Under the pieces are notes generated by a model. That model saw nothing but the letters and a program-made list of their open reading frames with translations. It searched no databases and was not told the DNA's origin. Below are positions 16,250 to 24,726 of a DNA stretch of 64,000 nucleotides, one piece after another. Position 1 is the stretch's first letter, and every line of letters begins with the position of its first letter. The DNA lies in contig NZ_JAJEQG010000011.1 of the NCBI RefSeq assembly GCF_020687245.1, forward strand, positions 1 to 64,000. The letters are read 5' to 3'. This DNA is from Faecalibacterium longum CLA-AA-H243. Its GTDB lineage: Bacteria > Bacillota > Clostridia > Oscillospirales > Ruminococcaceae. Both the position numbers and the translations under genes were made by a program.

Positions 16250-17035
16250 TTATTTCATGGCCTTGATGGGGTCGAGATACTTTTCGCCCTCCATGACTTC
16301 CAAGTGGATGTGGCTCTCCTCGGCACACTCACAGCTCACGCTGCCCACCTTGCCGATGGTCTGCCCGACCGAGACGGTGTCGCCCTTCTTCACCTTGGCA
16401 TCCGTCGTACCGCAGACCCGCCAGATCCTGCCGGAAGCATCTTCGATGGCGACCACAGGCCCCCACTTGTCGTCCGTGCCGGTCTCCACCACCTTGCCTG
16501 CCGCCGGGGCGGTCACTTCCGCGCCCCTGCTGGCGGCGTAGTCCACACCGTTGTGGGTGCGCCAGTCACCCAGCGTCTTGCTGTAGACCAGCTCATCGCC
16601 GCTGTAGCTGTTTAAGACGCGCCCCGAGACAGGCTGCGTGGAGGCAGGCGCAGCCGAACTGCTGGCAGGCAAGGACTCGGTTTGCAGCGCGGAGGGTTCG
16701 CGCACCGAACCAGACCCAGACCGCGCACCAGAAGAGGACGCAGCCCCACCGGACGAGCTGTCGGCTTTTGGCACATTGGCCACACTGTTTGCTGCGGGTG
16801 CGTTCTGCTGCTGCCATTCGGCTTCCTCCTCTCCGGCAACGCCGGGCGATGTGTTGATGCCCTCGTCGATGCCGGGGGCGGTGCTGGACGGGCTTCGCAC
16901 CGCGTCCAGATCTTGCTTCAGCTCATTGCGCACCGTGCGCACAGCCCACACACCGGCCGCTGCCGCCGCCAGCAGGCAGGCGGTAAGCACCAGCGCAAAG
17001 GCTTTGTCCCGCAAAAACTTTCTGAATTGCTCCAT
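16250..17035 (-). CDS. M23-family membrane-anchored peptidase (SpoIIQ-like)
   Basis: This 261-residue protein has an N-terminal transmembrane helix (LVLTACLLAAAAAGVWAV), a Ser/Ala-rich low-complexity stalk (about residues 45-135) and a C-terminal LytM/M23 domain. The zinc-binding signatures are present: HNGVDYAAS (HxxxD) and HIHLEV (HxH). The architecture resembles SpoIIQ, but no sporulation gene is near, so a wall-hydrolase or wall-sensing role is equally likely. It ends in its own terminator. Confidence 0.8.
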   Translation of the reverse strand: MEQFRKFLRDKAFALVLTACLLAAAAAGVWAVRTVRNELKQDLDAVRSPSSTAPGIDEGINTSPGVAGEEEAEWQQQNAPAANSVANVPKADSSSGGAASSSGARSGSGSVREPSALQTESLPASSSAAPASTQPVSGRVLNSYSGDELVYSKTLGDWRTHNGVDYAASRGAEVTAPAAGKVVETGTDDKWGPVVAIEDASGRIWRVCGTTDAKVKKGDTVSVGQTIGKVGSVSCECAEESHIHLEVMEGEKYLDPIKAMK

Positions 17036-17129
17036 CGTTCGTTACTCCAATCCATCTTTGTGTACGGAATCGTTTCTTTGGTGGTAGTTTGGAGCGGCAG
17101 AGCGGGGTTTATTCATAAGGACGAAAAAA

Positions 17130-17149
17130 GGCCCCGGCGGACCGGGGCC
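17130..17149 (-). terminator. Terminator of the 17195 lipoprotein gene
   Basis: GGCCCCGG pairs with CCGGGGCC around a short loop and on the minus strand is followed by UUUUUUCG. Confidence 0.9.
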
Positions 17150-17194
17150 TAACGGGTTCATGATTCAGTGGGCGGGCATTGCTGCGGCTGAGGC

Positions 17195-17845
17195 TCAATC
17201 CTTACTAGCACCTTCGCCCATGCCATTGTCACCCGGCTGATACTTCGGATTCGTTACAGCAGTGGTCTGGAAGAGCGCGATCATGTACTTCTTACCGCCA
17301 ACCTCGCCGGTCGCAACGGCAACATAAGATTTGTCACCCACAGTCCAATTAGGCTCACCATTATCCCACTCCGTGTCAGGAGCATTGATGGGGCCTATGG
17401 AAGTCATCAGCTGACCTGCATAGTAAATGTTCTTATTGCTACTTGCAGACAGCGTTGCGCTAATATCGGCAAAGCCACACTCATACAGCGGCGAACCATC
17501 ACCAACATTTGCTTGAGTAAACTTCGCTGCCCAAGCCCCCAGCTTCAGCCTTGCAGCTTTATCTTTCATAATGGCGTTGTACACATCATCGAAGTCCTTG
17601 GCATCTCCAAAATCGATGCCCTTGCCGACCTCATCCACGGTCTTCACCAGTGCGTTTACCTGTTCCTGCAATTCTTTATTGCCCTTTTCGAAGGTAGTAT
17701 CCACACCATAGACCTTCGCCCAGTCATTCAGCGCATCGAGCATTTTCACGGTAGCCACACTATTGCTGTTGTTACAGCCCGTCAGGACGGACAGTGCCAG
17801 CACGCCCGCGAGGGCTGCGGCGAGAACCTTTTTGAACAGTTTCAT
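17195..17845 (-). CDS. Lipoprotein of unknown function
   Basis: The product has 216 residues. A classical lipoprotein signal is visible (MKLFKKVLAAALAGVLALSV, lipobox LTGC at about residue 24). I start at 17845 because GGAGGGG lies upstream there. The mature part begins with a predicted helical region (about 30-110: KMLDALNDWAKVYGV, NKELQEQVNALVKTVDEVGKG) and then a probable beta region with ADISATLSASSN and KKYMIALFQTTAV, ending in a Gly/Asp tail. I do not recognise the family. It is a single gene bounded by terminators on both sides. Confidence 0.75.
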   Translation of the reverse strand: MKLFKKVLAAALAGVLALSVLTGCNNSNSVATVKMLDALNDWAKVYGVDTTFEKGNKELQEQVNALVKTVDEVGKGIDFGDAKDFDDVYNAIMKDKAARLKLGAWAAKFTQANVGDGSPLYECGFADISATLSASSNKNIYYAGQLMTSIGPINAPDTEWDNGEPNWTVGDKSYVAVATGEVGGKKYMIALFQTTAVTNPKYQPGDNGMGEGASKD

Positions 17846-18014
17846 TCGAAACCCCTCCTCAATAAAAATAAGCTCTGTGTGCTGCTGCCGCAAACATCAT
17901 CTGCCGCATCACCACACAAATTTTACCCCCCCCCGGCATTCTGTCAACCTTTCCCTCGATTTTTGGCAAATCGCACAGTTATCATGATTCAAAGCAGGCA
18001 TTCTGACAAAAAAG

Positions 18015-18045
18015 AGCCGCCGTGCAAACGCTCTGCACGGCGGCT
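18015..18045 (-). terminator. Terminator of the Bax-inhibitor-1 gene
   Basis: AGCCGCCGTGCA pairs with TGCACGGCGGCT, a perfect 12-bp stem, followed by CUUUUUUGU on the minus strand. Confidence 0.92.
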
Positions 18046-18059
18046 ACGAAAAATTTGAT

Positions 18060-18767
18060 TTAATTGTTGCGGCTGCGGCTGTTCATGCCCAGCAGACGGA
18101 CAACGTACAGGAAGATGTTGATGAAGTCCAGATACAGGGTTAGTGCGCCATAGATGGAAGCCTTCTCGGCCAGCTCAGCGTCGCCTGCATAGTAGGCGTA
18201 GATCTGGCGGAGCTTCTGGGTATCATAGGCGGTGAGCAGCATGAACACCACCAGGCCGATGCCGCAGTAGAGCACCGAGGTGCCGAAGCCAAAGCCGAAG
18301 AGCGCACCCACGAGGCTGGTGACAATCATGGCCACCAGAGCCATCATGAGGCGGGGACCCCAGCCGGTGAGGTCTTTATGGGTAGTGGTGCCGTACACAG
18401 CCATGAGGCCGAAGTAGACCGCCGTGGCGAGGAAGGCCATGACCAGCGTGCCTACCGAGAACATCAGGAAGTAGTAGCTCAGGACCATGCCGTTCAGGAT
18501 GGCGTATCCGAAGAACGCGGCTCTTGCACCGTCGATGGACATCTTCTGCACCCGGGCGCTGAGCATGAACACCAGCGCCAGCTCACCGATGGTAAGCAGG
18601 AAGTAAAGCGAATCGACCAGATAGATAAGGGACGTGGTCGCCGTGATATAGGCCATTGCGAAGGTGACGAGCAGGCCGCCGGCCATCCAGCGGTAGGTGC
18701 GGGTCATATAGTCCGATGCGCTCATCGAAGGCTCCGCATAGCCGCGGTCATAGTTGTTGTAATCCAT
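18060..18767 (-). CDS. Bax inhibitor-1/YccA family membrane protein
   Basis: The 235-residue product has seven hydrophobic segments and the family's C-terminal pattern (LTAYDTQKLRQIYAYYAGDAE, then LTLYLDFINIFLYVVRLLG). Family members are pH-sensitive calcium channels or leak proteins of the cytoplasmic membrane (YetJ in Bacillus). The start at 18767 (MDYNNYDRG) follows GGAGGATTC; the longer upstream frame lacks a site. It is monocistronic and divergent from hemW. Confidence 0.88.
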   Translation of the reverse strand: MDYNNYDRGYAEPSMSASDYMTRTYRWMAGGLLVTFAMAYITATTSLIYLVDSLYFLLTIGELALVFMLSARVQKMSIDGARAAFFGYAILNGMVLSYYFLMFSVGTLVMAFLATAVYFGLMAVYGTTTHKDLTGWGPRLMMALVAMIVTSLVGALFGFGFGTSVLYCGIGLVVFMLLTAYDTQKLRQIYAYYAGDAELAEKASIYGALTLYLDFINIFLYVVRLLGMNSRSRNN

Positions 18768-18877
18768 AAGGAATCCTCCATTCAAAATCAGGGCATCGGC
18801 ATCGGCCTTGCCCCGGTCTACGAAATATAGTATACTGCATAGAAATGAACGATTCATGAAAAAGGCTGTGATATTTG

Positions 18878-19960
18878 ATGTCCCTCGGACTTTATCTGCA
18901 TATCCCTTACTGTTTTTCCAAATGCCGGTACTGTGATTTTTACTCCGCCCCCGGCCAGCGCGGCGTCCCCCGGGCCTATGTGGACGCCCTTTTGCGGGAA
19001 CTCTCCCGGTTTGCGCCGGACGCGCCCCTGCGGCCGAACACCCTTTATTTCGGCGGTGGAACGCCCAGTCTGCTGGACCCGGCAGACGCCGCCCGGCTCA
19101 TCGACGCCGCGCAGCCCCTGCCCGGGGCCGAGATCACGCTGGAAGCCAACCCTGAGACCGTGACCGAAGACTCTCTCCGGGCATTCCGGGAGGCGGGCGT
19201 CAACCGCATTTCCTTCGGCGTCCAGTCGGCCCGGGACAGCCAGCTCAAGACGCTGGGCCGCCCCCACACGGCAAAGCAGGCGCGGGCCGCTTTCTCCGCC
19301 GCACGCCGTGCCGGGTTCGAGAACATCAGCGGCGACATCATGCTGGCCCTGCCCCATTATACGCAGGCCGAGTTCGACGAGACGCTGGAGCTTATCGAGG
19401 ATGGCGGCGCGGCCCACATTTCCGCCTACCTCTTGAAGATCGAGCCCGACTCCGCCTTTGGCCGGACGCCCCCCGAGGGTCTGCCCACCTCCGACGAGGC
19501 GGCAGATTTTTACCTCTACGCCGTCGAGCAGCTGGAACATCATGGCTACCGGCAATATGAGATCTCCAACTTCGCCCGCCCGGGCTATGAGGGAAAGCAT
19601 AACCTCATCTACTGGGACTGCGGCGACTATCTGGGCATCGGCCCTGCGGCCCACTCCTGCATGGGCGGCAAACGGTTCTACTACCCCGCCGACACCGAAG
19701 CCTTTCTGCGGGACGAGGCCGCGCCCGTCATGGACGGCGGCTGCGGTGCGGAGGATTATCTCATCTTGCAGCTGCGTCTGCGCAAAGGTCTGAGCCTCGA
19801 CGAATACAAAAAACGCTATGGCAGGGAGTTCTCCACTTCGCAGCTGTCCTTTGTGAAAAACTGCGTGAAGAGCGGCTACGCCAACTTTGACGGCCACACC
19901 CTCGCCCTCACGCCTGCCGGGCTCATCGTACAGAACAGCATCCTTGCCGAGCTGCTGTGA
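18878..19960 (+). CDS. hemW: Radical SAM protein HemW
   Basis: HemW is a radical-SAM heme chaperone, often misannotated as coproporphyrinogen III oxidase. The [4Fe-4S] motif CFSKCRYC is at residues 12-19, in the C-x3-C-x2-C form used by HemW/HemN. Other family segments are YFGGGTPSLL, EANPETV and GVQSARDSQLKTLGR. HemW lacks the fourth N-terminal cysteine of HemN, which fits here. The product has 360 residues. The ATG at 18878 is chosen over the TTG three bases upstream; the ribosome-binding site is weak (AAGG). Confidence 0.9.
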   Translation: MSLGLYLHIPYCFSKCRYCDFYSAPGQRGVPRAYVDALLRELSRFAPDAPLRPNTLYFGGGTPSLLDPADAARLIDAAQPLPGAEITLEANPETVTEDSLRAFREAGVNRISFGVQSARDSQLKTLGRPHTAKQARAAFSAARRAGFENISGDIMLALPHYTQAEFDETLELIEDGGAAHISAYLLKIEPDSAFGRTPPEGLPTSDEAADFYLYAVEQLEHHGYRQYEISNFARPGYEGKHNLIYWDCGDYLGIGPAAHSCMGGKRFYYPADTEAFLRDEAAPVMDGGCGAEDYLILQLRLRKGLSLDEYKKRYGREFSTSQLSFVKNCVKSGYANFDGHTLALTPAGLIVQNSILAELL

Positions 19961-19963
19961 GCC

Positions 19964-20653
19964 TCAGTGAACAGCAAAGCTCATCACCGCCAGCACAAAA
20001 ACACCGATGATGCTGGTAATGCGGCTCACCCTCTGCATCGCGTAATACCATTCGGTTGGCTCACCGCCGTACACTTCCAGCCCGTGGCGGAGGTTCCAGA
20101 ACAGCAGCGGGAACCGGACATCCAGCACAAGGAGCACCACCAGCGCCCCTATCGGCAGCAGGAACGCCACGCTGCCCCGGCTCTCCCGCCGCCCGCCGAC
20201 GGCCACATTATAGAGCCAGTTACAACTGGGCCAGAGGTCGGATCTCCGGTATTCGCCGTTGACGATGACGTTCACCTCGTCGGCAAGGCCCCCATCGTCT
20301 TCCCTCCACAGGATGGCGTCGCCGGGGTCGCCCAGCGCGGTCCCGGTAAAAATGACCACTCCGTCCTGCTCAATTTTTACGCCCGGGTCGCTCATGCCTT
20401 CGGCTTTCGATTCGAGCCGATAGTGCCGCGTTTCTCCGTCCATCGTGAAATCCACTTCCGCACCGTTTTCCGTCTGAGCAACCTGCATGGTGTAGGCGGC
20501 ATACGCATCCTTGCCCGAAAAGCTGCCGTCGGCCTGACGATACAAAAAGGCATCCCGCAGCCAGACGCCCGGGCGGAGGGCGGCCCAGAGATAGAGCACA
20601 GCGAGAAGCAGCGCGGTAAGAACGCAGAGCAGGCAGCTCGTCTTTTTCTCCAT
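19964..20653 (-). CDS. Membrane protein of unknown function
   Basis: The product has 229 residues. Hydrophobic helices lie at about 7-28 (LLCVLTALLLAVLYLWAAL), 165-185 (VAFLLPIGALVVLLVLDV) and at the C terminus (IIGVFVLAVMSFAVH). Between the first two is a probably extracytoplasmic domain of about 130 residues rich in acidic and aromatic residues. I recognise no family. It follows the ABC ATPase gene by 18 bp with a GGAGC-type site, so it is likely part of that operon. Confidence 0.65.
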   Translation of the reverse strand: MEKKTSCLLCVLTALLLAVLYLWAALRPGVWLRDAFLYRQADGSFSGKDAYAAYTMQVAQTENGAEVDFTMDGETRHYRLESKAEGMSDPGVKIEQDGVVIFTGTALGDPGDAILWREDDGGLADEVNVIVNGEYRRSDLWPSCNWLYNVAVGGRRESRGSVAFLLPIGALVVLLVLDVRFPLLFWNLRHGLEVYGGEPTEWYYAMQRVSRITSIIGVFVLAVMSFAVH

Positions 20654-20671
20654 GGTCAGGCTCCTTTCGTT

Positions 20672-21271
20672 TCAGCCCAGTTCGATTATTTTCCACCCCA
20701 GCTCCCGGATGGCTTCTTGATCATGGGTCGCCAGCAGGGTGGGCTTTGTGCCGCAGCGTGCCTTGAGCATGGCTGCGGCTTTTTTCATGACGGCGGGATC
20801 CATGCCGGTGAAGGGCTCATCTAACAGAAGCGTGTCGCTCTCGGCCCAGAGAGCGCGCAGCAAGGCGGTGCGGCGCTTCTGTCCGCCGGAGAGCTTCCGG
20901 GCAGGCAGGGCAAGGGCCTCGTCATCTAGTCCCAATTGTATAAGGTCATCTCGTATCTGCTCTTTGTATTGTATTTTGACCTTGTACTGTTCTGCGTTCA
21001 GCACCAGCGCCACATTCTCTTCGGCGGTCAGCTGGGGGCAGAGCCTGTCTTCCTGAAAGACCGCGCCGACCCGGCCCACGCCCTCCACGCTGCCGGAGGT
21101 GGGCGCTTCCAGCCCCATCAGGATGCGGAGCAGGGTCGTCTTGCCCCAGCCGCTTGGCGCCCAGAGCACCGCCGGGTCGTCCACAGTAAGAGAGAGGTTT
21201 TCGAAGAGGATTTTCTCTCCGAATTGTTTAGACAGATTTTTTATTTCCAGTTTGTTGTTGGTTTCACTCAT
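20672..21271 (-). CDS. ABC transporter ATP-binding protein (SsuB/TauB/NrtD type)
   Basis: This 199-residue ATPase is shorter than the usual 240-260 of the nitrate/sulfonate/taurine family. Walker A reads APSGWGKTT at 38-46, with Ala for the first Gly. The signature is LSGGQKRR and Walker B is LLLDEPFTGMD, with the switch histidine in LLATHDQEA. Its start overlaps the permease stop by four bases. With the permease and the binding protein at 23545 it would make a complete importer. The substrate cannot be read from sequence. Confidence 0.85.
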   Translation of the reverse strand: MSETNNKLEIKNLSKQFGEKILFENLSLTVDDPAVLWAPSGWGKTTLLRILMGLEAPTSGSVEGVGRVGAVFQEDRLCPQLTAEENVALVLNAEQYKVKIQYKEQIRDDLIQLGLDDEALALPARKLSGGQKRRTALLRALWAESDTLLLDEPFTGMDPAVMKKAAAMLKARCGTKPTLLATHDQEAIRELGWKIIELG

Positions 21272-22041
21272 TTTTCAGCCCCCTCTTCTCCCAGAACTGC
21301 CGCTACCGCTTTATCCAGCAGAGCGAGGAACAGCTTTTCGAATACGGCGCTCAGCAGGATGATGACGAAGGTCCAGGCAAACAGCTCCCCGGTGGAAAGG
21401 GTAATTTTTGCCCGGTAAAGCGCGTCGCCGATGCTGCCGTCCGGCAGTCCGATGACCTCTGCTGCTACGCCGCTCTTCCAGCAGATGCCCAGCGCCACGC
21501 TGCATCCCTGCCGGAACGCGGGCAGCACCGCCGGGAGCCAGACCGCCCGCAGACGCCGCCCCAGAGGCAGACGGAACACCTGCGCCATTTCGAGAAGCTG
21601 GCGGTCAGCACTCCCGATGCCGGTACGCACTGCGCTGTAGAGGACGGGCAGCACCATCAAAAAGCTGATAAGGACGGACAGCGACGAGCCGCTGACCCAC
21701 ACCAGCGCCAGAATGATGAAGCTCGCCACCGGAGTAGCCTTGACCAGCTGCATCACGGGGGCGAGAAGGGCGTCCACCCACTCCCACTTTTCGGCGGCTA
21801 CCGCCAGCACCGCGCTGGACAGAACGCCCAGCCCGAAGCCTAACAGGATGCGCCCGGCGCTGAAACCGATGCGCTGCCAGAACTCGGCCTGCGGCAGCAG
21901 CTCCACCAGCGTACCGATGGCCTGCACCGGCGAGACAAGAAAGACTTCCTGCCCGATGGCCGCAGCCGCCGCCTGCCAGACGCCCAGCCAGAACACCGAC
22001 GCCGCTAAGATTTGAATGCGGCGTTTTTTTGTTTTATCCAT
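21268..22041 (-). CDS. ABC transporter permease (SsuC/TauC type)
   Basis: The 257-residue product has about six transmembrane helices and the family coupling motif (LEMAQVFRLPLGRRLRAVWLP, an EAA loop). It shows the conserved GICWKSGVAAEVIG segment of this class. It begins the leftward permease-ATPase-membrane protein operon, with its own promoter at 22076-22104. Confidence 0.88.
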   Translation of the reverse strand: MDKTKKRRIQILAASVFWLGVWQAAAAAIGQEVFLVSPVQAIGTLVELLPQAEFWQRIGFSAGRILLGFGLGVLSSAVLAVAAEKWEWVDALLAPVMQLVKATPVASFIILALVWVSGSSLSVLISFLMVLPVLYSAVRTGIGSADRQLLEMAQVFRLPLGRRLRAVWLPAVLPAFRQGCSVALGICWKSGVAAEVIGLPDGSIGDALYRAKITLSTGELFAWTFVIILLSAVFEKLFLALLDKAVAAVLGEEGAEK

Positions 22042-22075
22042 GTATTTCTTTGCTCCTGTTCGTTTTCTCGCTTTC

Positions 22076-22104
22076 AGAATATCACATCATGTATGAGAAT
22101 ACAA
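22076..22104 (-). promoter_or_regulatory. Promoter of the ABC permease-ATPase operon
   Basis: On the minus strand TTGTAT (22099-22104) and TATTCT (22076-22081) are 17 bp apart, about 35 bases upstream of the permease start. Confidence 0.65.
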
Positions 22105-22123
22105 TCCTTCATCTTTTCTTCTC

Positions 22124-22152
22124 TTGACATGAAGGTCATAAAACACTACACT
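22124..22152 (+). promoter_or_regulatory. Promoter of brnQ
   Basis: A perfect TTGACA (22124-22129) and TACACT (22147-22152) are 17 bp apart, 55 bp before the brnQ start. It is back to back with the ABC operon promoter, so a shared regulator could act on both. Confidence 0.7.
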
Positions 22153-22207
22153 GGAATAAAGTAATCCTTATTCTACGTGCCTCCGCGCACAGCTGGGAGA
22201 GATGACC

Positions 22208-23482
22208 ATGCACGATTCCGCTCAGGCCCTCCGGGGCAAAAAGCTCCTTCTGGTGGGGTTCACCCTGTTCTCGATGTTCTTCGGGGCAGGCAACCTCATC
22301 TTCCCGCCCTTCCTCGGCGCACAGGCCGGGACGGCGCTCTGGTCCGCTTTTGTGGGCTTTGCCGTCAGCGCCATCGGTCTGCCCATCGCGGGCGTGGCCG
22401 CAGTGGCCCGGGCGGGCGGTCTGCCTGCGCTGGCCGGGCGGGTCCATCCCCGCTTCGCACAGGTGTTCGCTGTGCTGGTCTATCTGTCCATCGGTCCCTG
22501 CCTCGCGATCCCCCGCACGGCCAGCACCTCGTTTGAGATGCTGACGCCGCTTGTGGGGCGGAGCGCACCGGGACAGTTCATCTACTCCCTCGTGTTCTTT
22601 GCTGCGGCGTACTTCGTGGCCCTCAAGCCCGAAAAGCTGACCCAGCGGCTGGGCCGCATCCTCTGCCCTGCCCTGCTGGTGCTCATCGTGGTGCTGTTCG
22701 CGGGCTGCATCCTCCGCCCGGCCTCGCCCGGCTACGGCACGCCTGCCGAGGCTTACGCCGCTCTCCCCGCCGCACAGGGCGTGCTGGACGGCTATCAAAC
22801 CATGGACGCGCTGGCAGCGCTCAACTTCGGCGCGGTCATCGCGCTGAACATTCAGGCGGTGGGCATCACGGAAGAAGCTGCCGTCCGGCGCGGCACCATC
22901 CGGGCCGGGTTCATCGCGGGCGGGATGCTGCTGGTGGTCTACGCCATGCTGACCCACATCGGCGGCATCTCGGGGGCCGCGTTCCCCGGCAGTGACACCG
23001 GCGCCTCCGTCCTGACGGCACTGGCCGACGGCCTGTTTGGCCGGGTGGGACAGGTGCTTCTGGCCGTTATCTTCGTCATCGCCTGCTTCAACACCTGCGT
23101 CGGCCTCATCGCCAGCGTAGGCGAATACTTCCACGAGCTTCTGCCCCAGCTTTCCTACCCCGCCATTGCAGCCTTCTTCGCGCTGATGAGCATGCTGCTG
23201 GCGAACATCGGCCTTGCGGACATCCTGAGCCTTTCCGTTCCGGTGCTGAACGCCATCTACCCCATCGCCATCGTCCTCATCGTGGTGGAGTTCCTGCCCG
23301 GACGGTTCCAGCGGACATCGGTCTGGCGGCTGAGTATCCTCTTCACGGCCATCCAGAGCATCCCTGCTGCCCTGCCCTTCGGCCCCCTCTCCACTTTGAT
23401 GAACGCTCTGCCCCTGAGCAGCCTCGGCTTTGGCTGGCTGTTGCCGGCTCTCATCGGCATCGGCGCGGGCCTTCTGATCTAA
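22208..23482 (+). CDS. brnQ: Branched-chain amino acid transporter BrnQ
   Basis: BrnQ/LIV-II proteins are Na+- or H+-coupled symporters for leucine, isoleucine and valine in the cytoplasmic membrane. The 424-residue product has about twelve hydrophobic helices and the family hallmark FSMFFGAGNLIFPP near the N terminus, plus FIVACFNTCVGL-type residues (VIACFNTCVGLIASV). The ATG at 22208 is preferred over 22202 because GGGAG is then eight bases upstream. It is encoded opposite to, and inside, the flanking ABC importer gene set. Confidence 0.9.
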   Translation: MHDSAQALRGKKLLLVGFTLFSMFFGAGNLIFPPFLGAQAGTALWSAFVGFAVSAIGLPIAGVAAVARAGGLPALAGRVHPRFAQVFAVLVYLSIGPCLAIPRTASTSFEMLTPLVGRSAPGQFIYSLVFFAAAYFVALKPEKLTQRLGRILCPALLVLIVVLFAGCILRPASPGYGTPAEAYAALPAAQGVLDGYQTMDALAALNFGAVIALNIQAVGITEEAAVRRGTIRAGFIAGGMLLVVYAMLTHIGGISGAAFPGSDTGASVLTALADGLFGRVGQVLLAVIFVIACFNTCVGLIASVGEYFHELLPQLSYPAIAAFFALMSMLLANIGLADILSLSVPVLNAIYPIAIVLIVVEFLPGRFQRTSVWRLSILFTAIQSIPAALPFGPLSTLMNALPLSSLGFGWLLPALIGIGAGLLI

Positions 23483-23484
23483 GA

Positions 23485-23530
23485 AAGGGGCTGCTGCACT
23501 TTCGGCTAAAACGATGTGCAGCAGCCCCTT
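23485..23530. terminator. Bidirectional terminator between brnQ and the binding-protein gene
   Basis: AAGGGGCTGCTGCAC pairs with GTGCAGCAGCCCCTT, a perfect 15-bp stem, with CTTTGTTT on the right. It sits between two convergent genes. Confidence 0.9.
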
Positions 23531-23544
23531 CTTTGTTTCAAAGC

Positions 23545-24564
23545 TTACTTTGCGGAATTGCGGATAGCCGCCATGACCTTGCGCAGGACGGACGGCTCGG
23601 TGTAGTAGAAGTTATCGTCCGGCAGTTTGCCGCCCACGGCGGCGGGAGAGGCATCGTAGAGCACCTGCAGGTAAGCAGAGATGTCTTTCTTCATCTCCTG
23701 ACCGTTGCGGTAAACGATGTTGCACTTGGGCAGGGCCTTCTTGGCGATAGCAGCCTTGGCCACCACGCCGACTTCCTCACAGAGGGCGGCGGTGCCGTCG
23801 ATGTCCTCGTTCGCCGCCTTGACGCTCTTCTGGTAGTCGGTCAGGAAAGCTGCGATGACGTCGGGATTCTGCTTTGCGTACTCGGTGCGCACCACGGTGA
23901 CGCCGGTGATGAGCTGGGTGTCACAGACCCTGTTCCATTCCCTGGTCAGGTCGAGGACGACGCGGAGGTCGCTGTCCTTCATCTGGGCAGCGGTGACGTA
24001 GGGCTGAGGCAGGACGGCGATGGCATCCTTCCTGGCAGCGGCCATCTGGGCCGTGACCTCGGAAGCCTCGCTGTAGTATTCGATCTTCACGTCCTTGTCG
24101 GGGTCGAGGCCGTTCTTCTTGAGCAGATAGCGCAGGACGTACTCGGGCGTCGTGCCTTTGCCGGTGGAAAGGATGGTGCGGCCCTTGAGGTCGGCGAAGC
24201 TGTGGACGGTATTGCCCTTCTCCACGACGTAGAGGACGCCCAGCGTGTTGACGGCCATGACCTGGATGCCGCCGTTCGTCTTCTGGTAGAGGTTCGCGGC
24301 GAGGTTGGCCGGGATAGCGGCCATGTCGAGTTCGCCTTTGATGAGCTTCGGCACGATCTCATCGGCAGCGCCGTAGAGCTGCAGGTCATAGTCGAGGGAA
24401 GCAGTGCCGTCCTTCTCCATGCTCAGCAGGTTGACGAGGCCCATGGTGGTGGGGCCTTTCAGGCCGGCGATGCGCACTTTTGTGCTCGTCTTGGCCGATG
24501 CGCCGCAGGCCAGCACGCTGACCATCAGCACCAGCGACAGCAGCAGAGATGTCAGTTTTTTCAT
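23545..24564 (-). CDS. ABC transporter substrate-binding protein (SsuA/NrtA/THI5-like)
   Basis: The product has 339 residues with an N-terminal signal (MKKLTSLLLSLVLMVSVLACG; LACG is a plausible lipobox). The mature protein matches the type II binding fold used for sulfonates, nitrate, taurine and pyrimidines: KVRIAGLKGPTTMGL, KGELDMAAIPANLAANLY, LKGRTILSTGKGTTPEY. The start at 24564 follows GAGGAAC. The matching permease and ATPase are 1.5 kb away beyond brnQ. A Crp/Fnr regulator is divergent. The ligand is unknown. Confidence 0.85.
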   Translation of the reverse strand: MKKLTSLLLSLVLMVSVLACGASAKTSTKVRIAGLKGPTTMGLVNLLSMEKDGTASLDYDLQLYGAADEIVPKLIKGELDMAAIPANLAANLYQKTNGGIQVMAVNTLGVLYVVEKGNTVHSFADLKGRTILSTGKGTTPEYVLRYLLKKNGLDPDKDVKIEYYSEASEVTAQMAAARKDAIAVLPQPYVTAAQMKDSDLRVVLDLTREWNRVCDTQLITGVTVVRTEYAKQNPDVIAAFLTDYQKSVKAANEDIDGTAALCEEVGVVAKAAIAKKALPKCNIVYRNGQEMKKDISAYLQVLYDASPAAVGGKLPDDNFYYTEPSVLRKVMAAIRNSAK

Positions 24565-24624
24565 AGGATTTCGTTCCTCACTTTCATTGGGAGAAATTTT
24601 CCCGCAAAAAATTTGCAAAACCAT

Positions 24625-24653
24625 TTGCTTTACGCCCTCAAGTTTACTATAAT
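24625..24653 (+). promoter_or_regulatory. Promoter of the Crp/Fnr regulator
   Basis: TTGCTT (24625-24630) and a perfect TATAAT (24648-24653) are 17 bp apart. It lies between the divergent binding-protein and regulator genes. Confidence 0.75.
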
Positions 24654-24726
24654 AAGAGAAAAAATACCGTTGCACATGCAACGGAATCGCAGAAGGGCGG
24701 TGAGGGCCCGGGGAAAACCTCACGGA

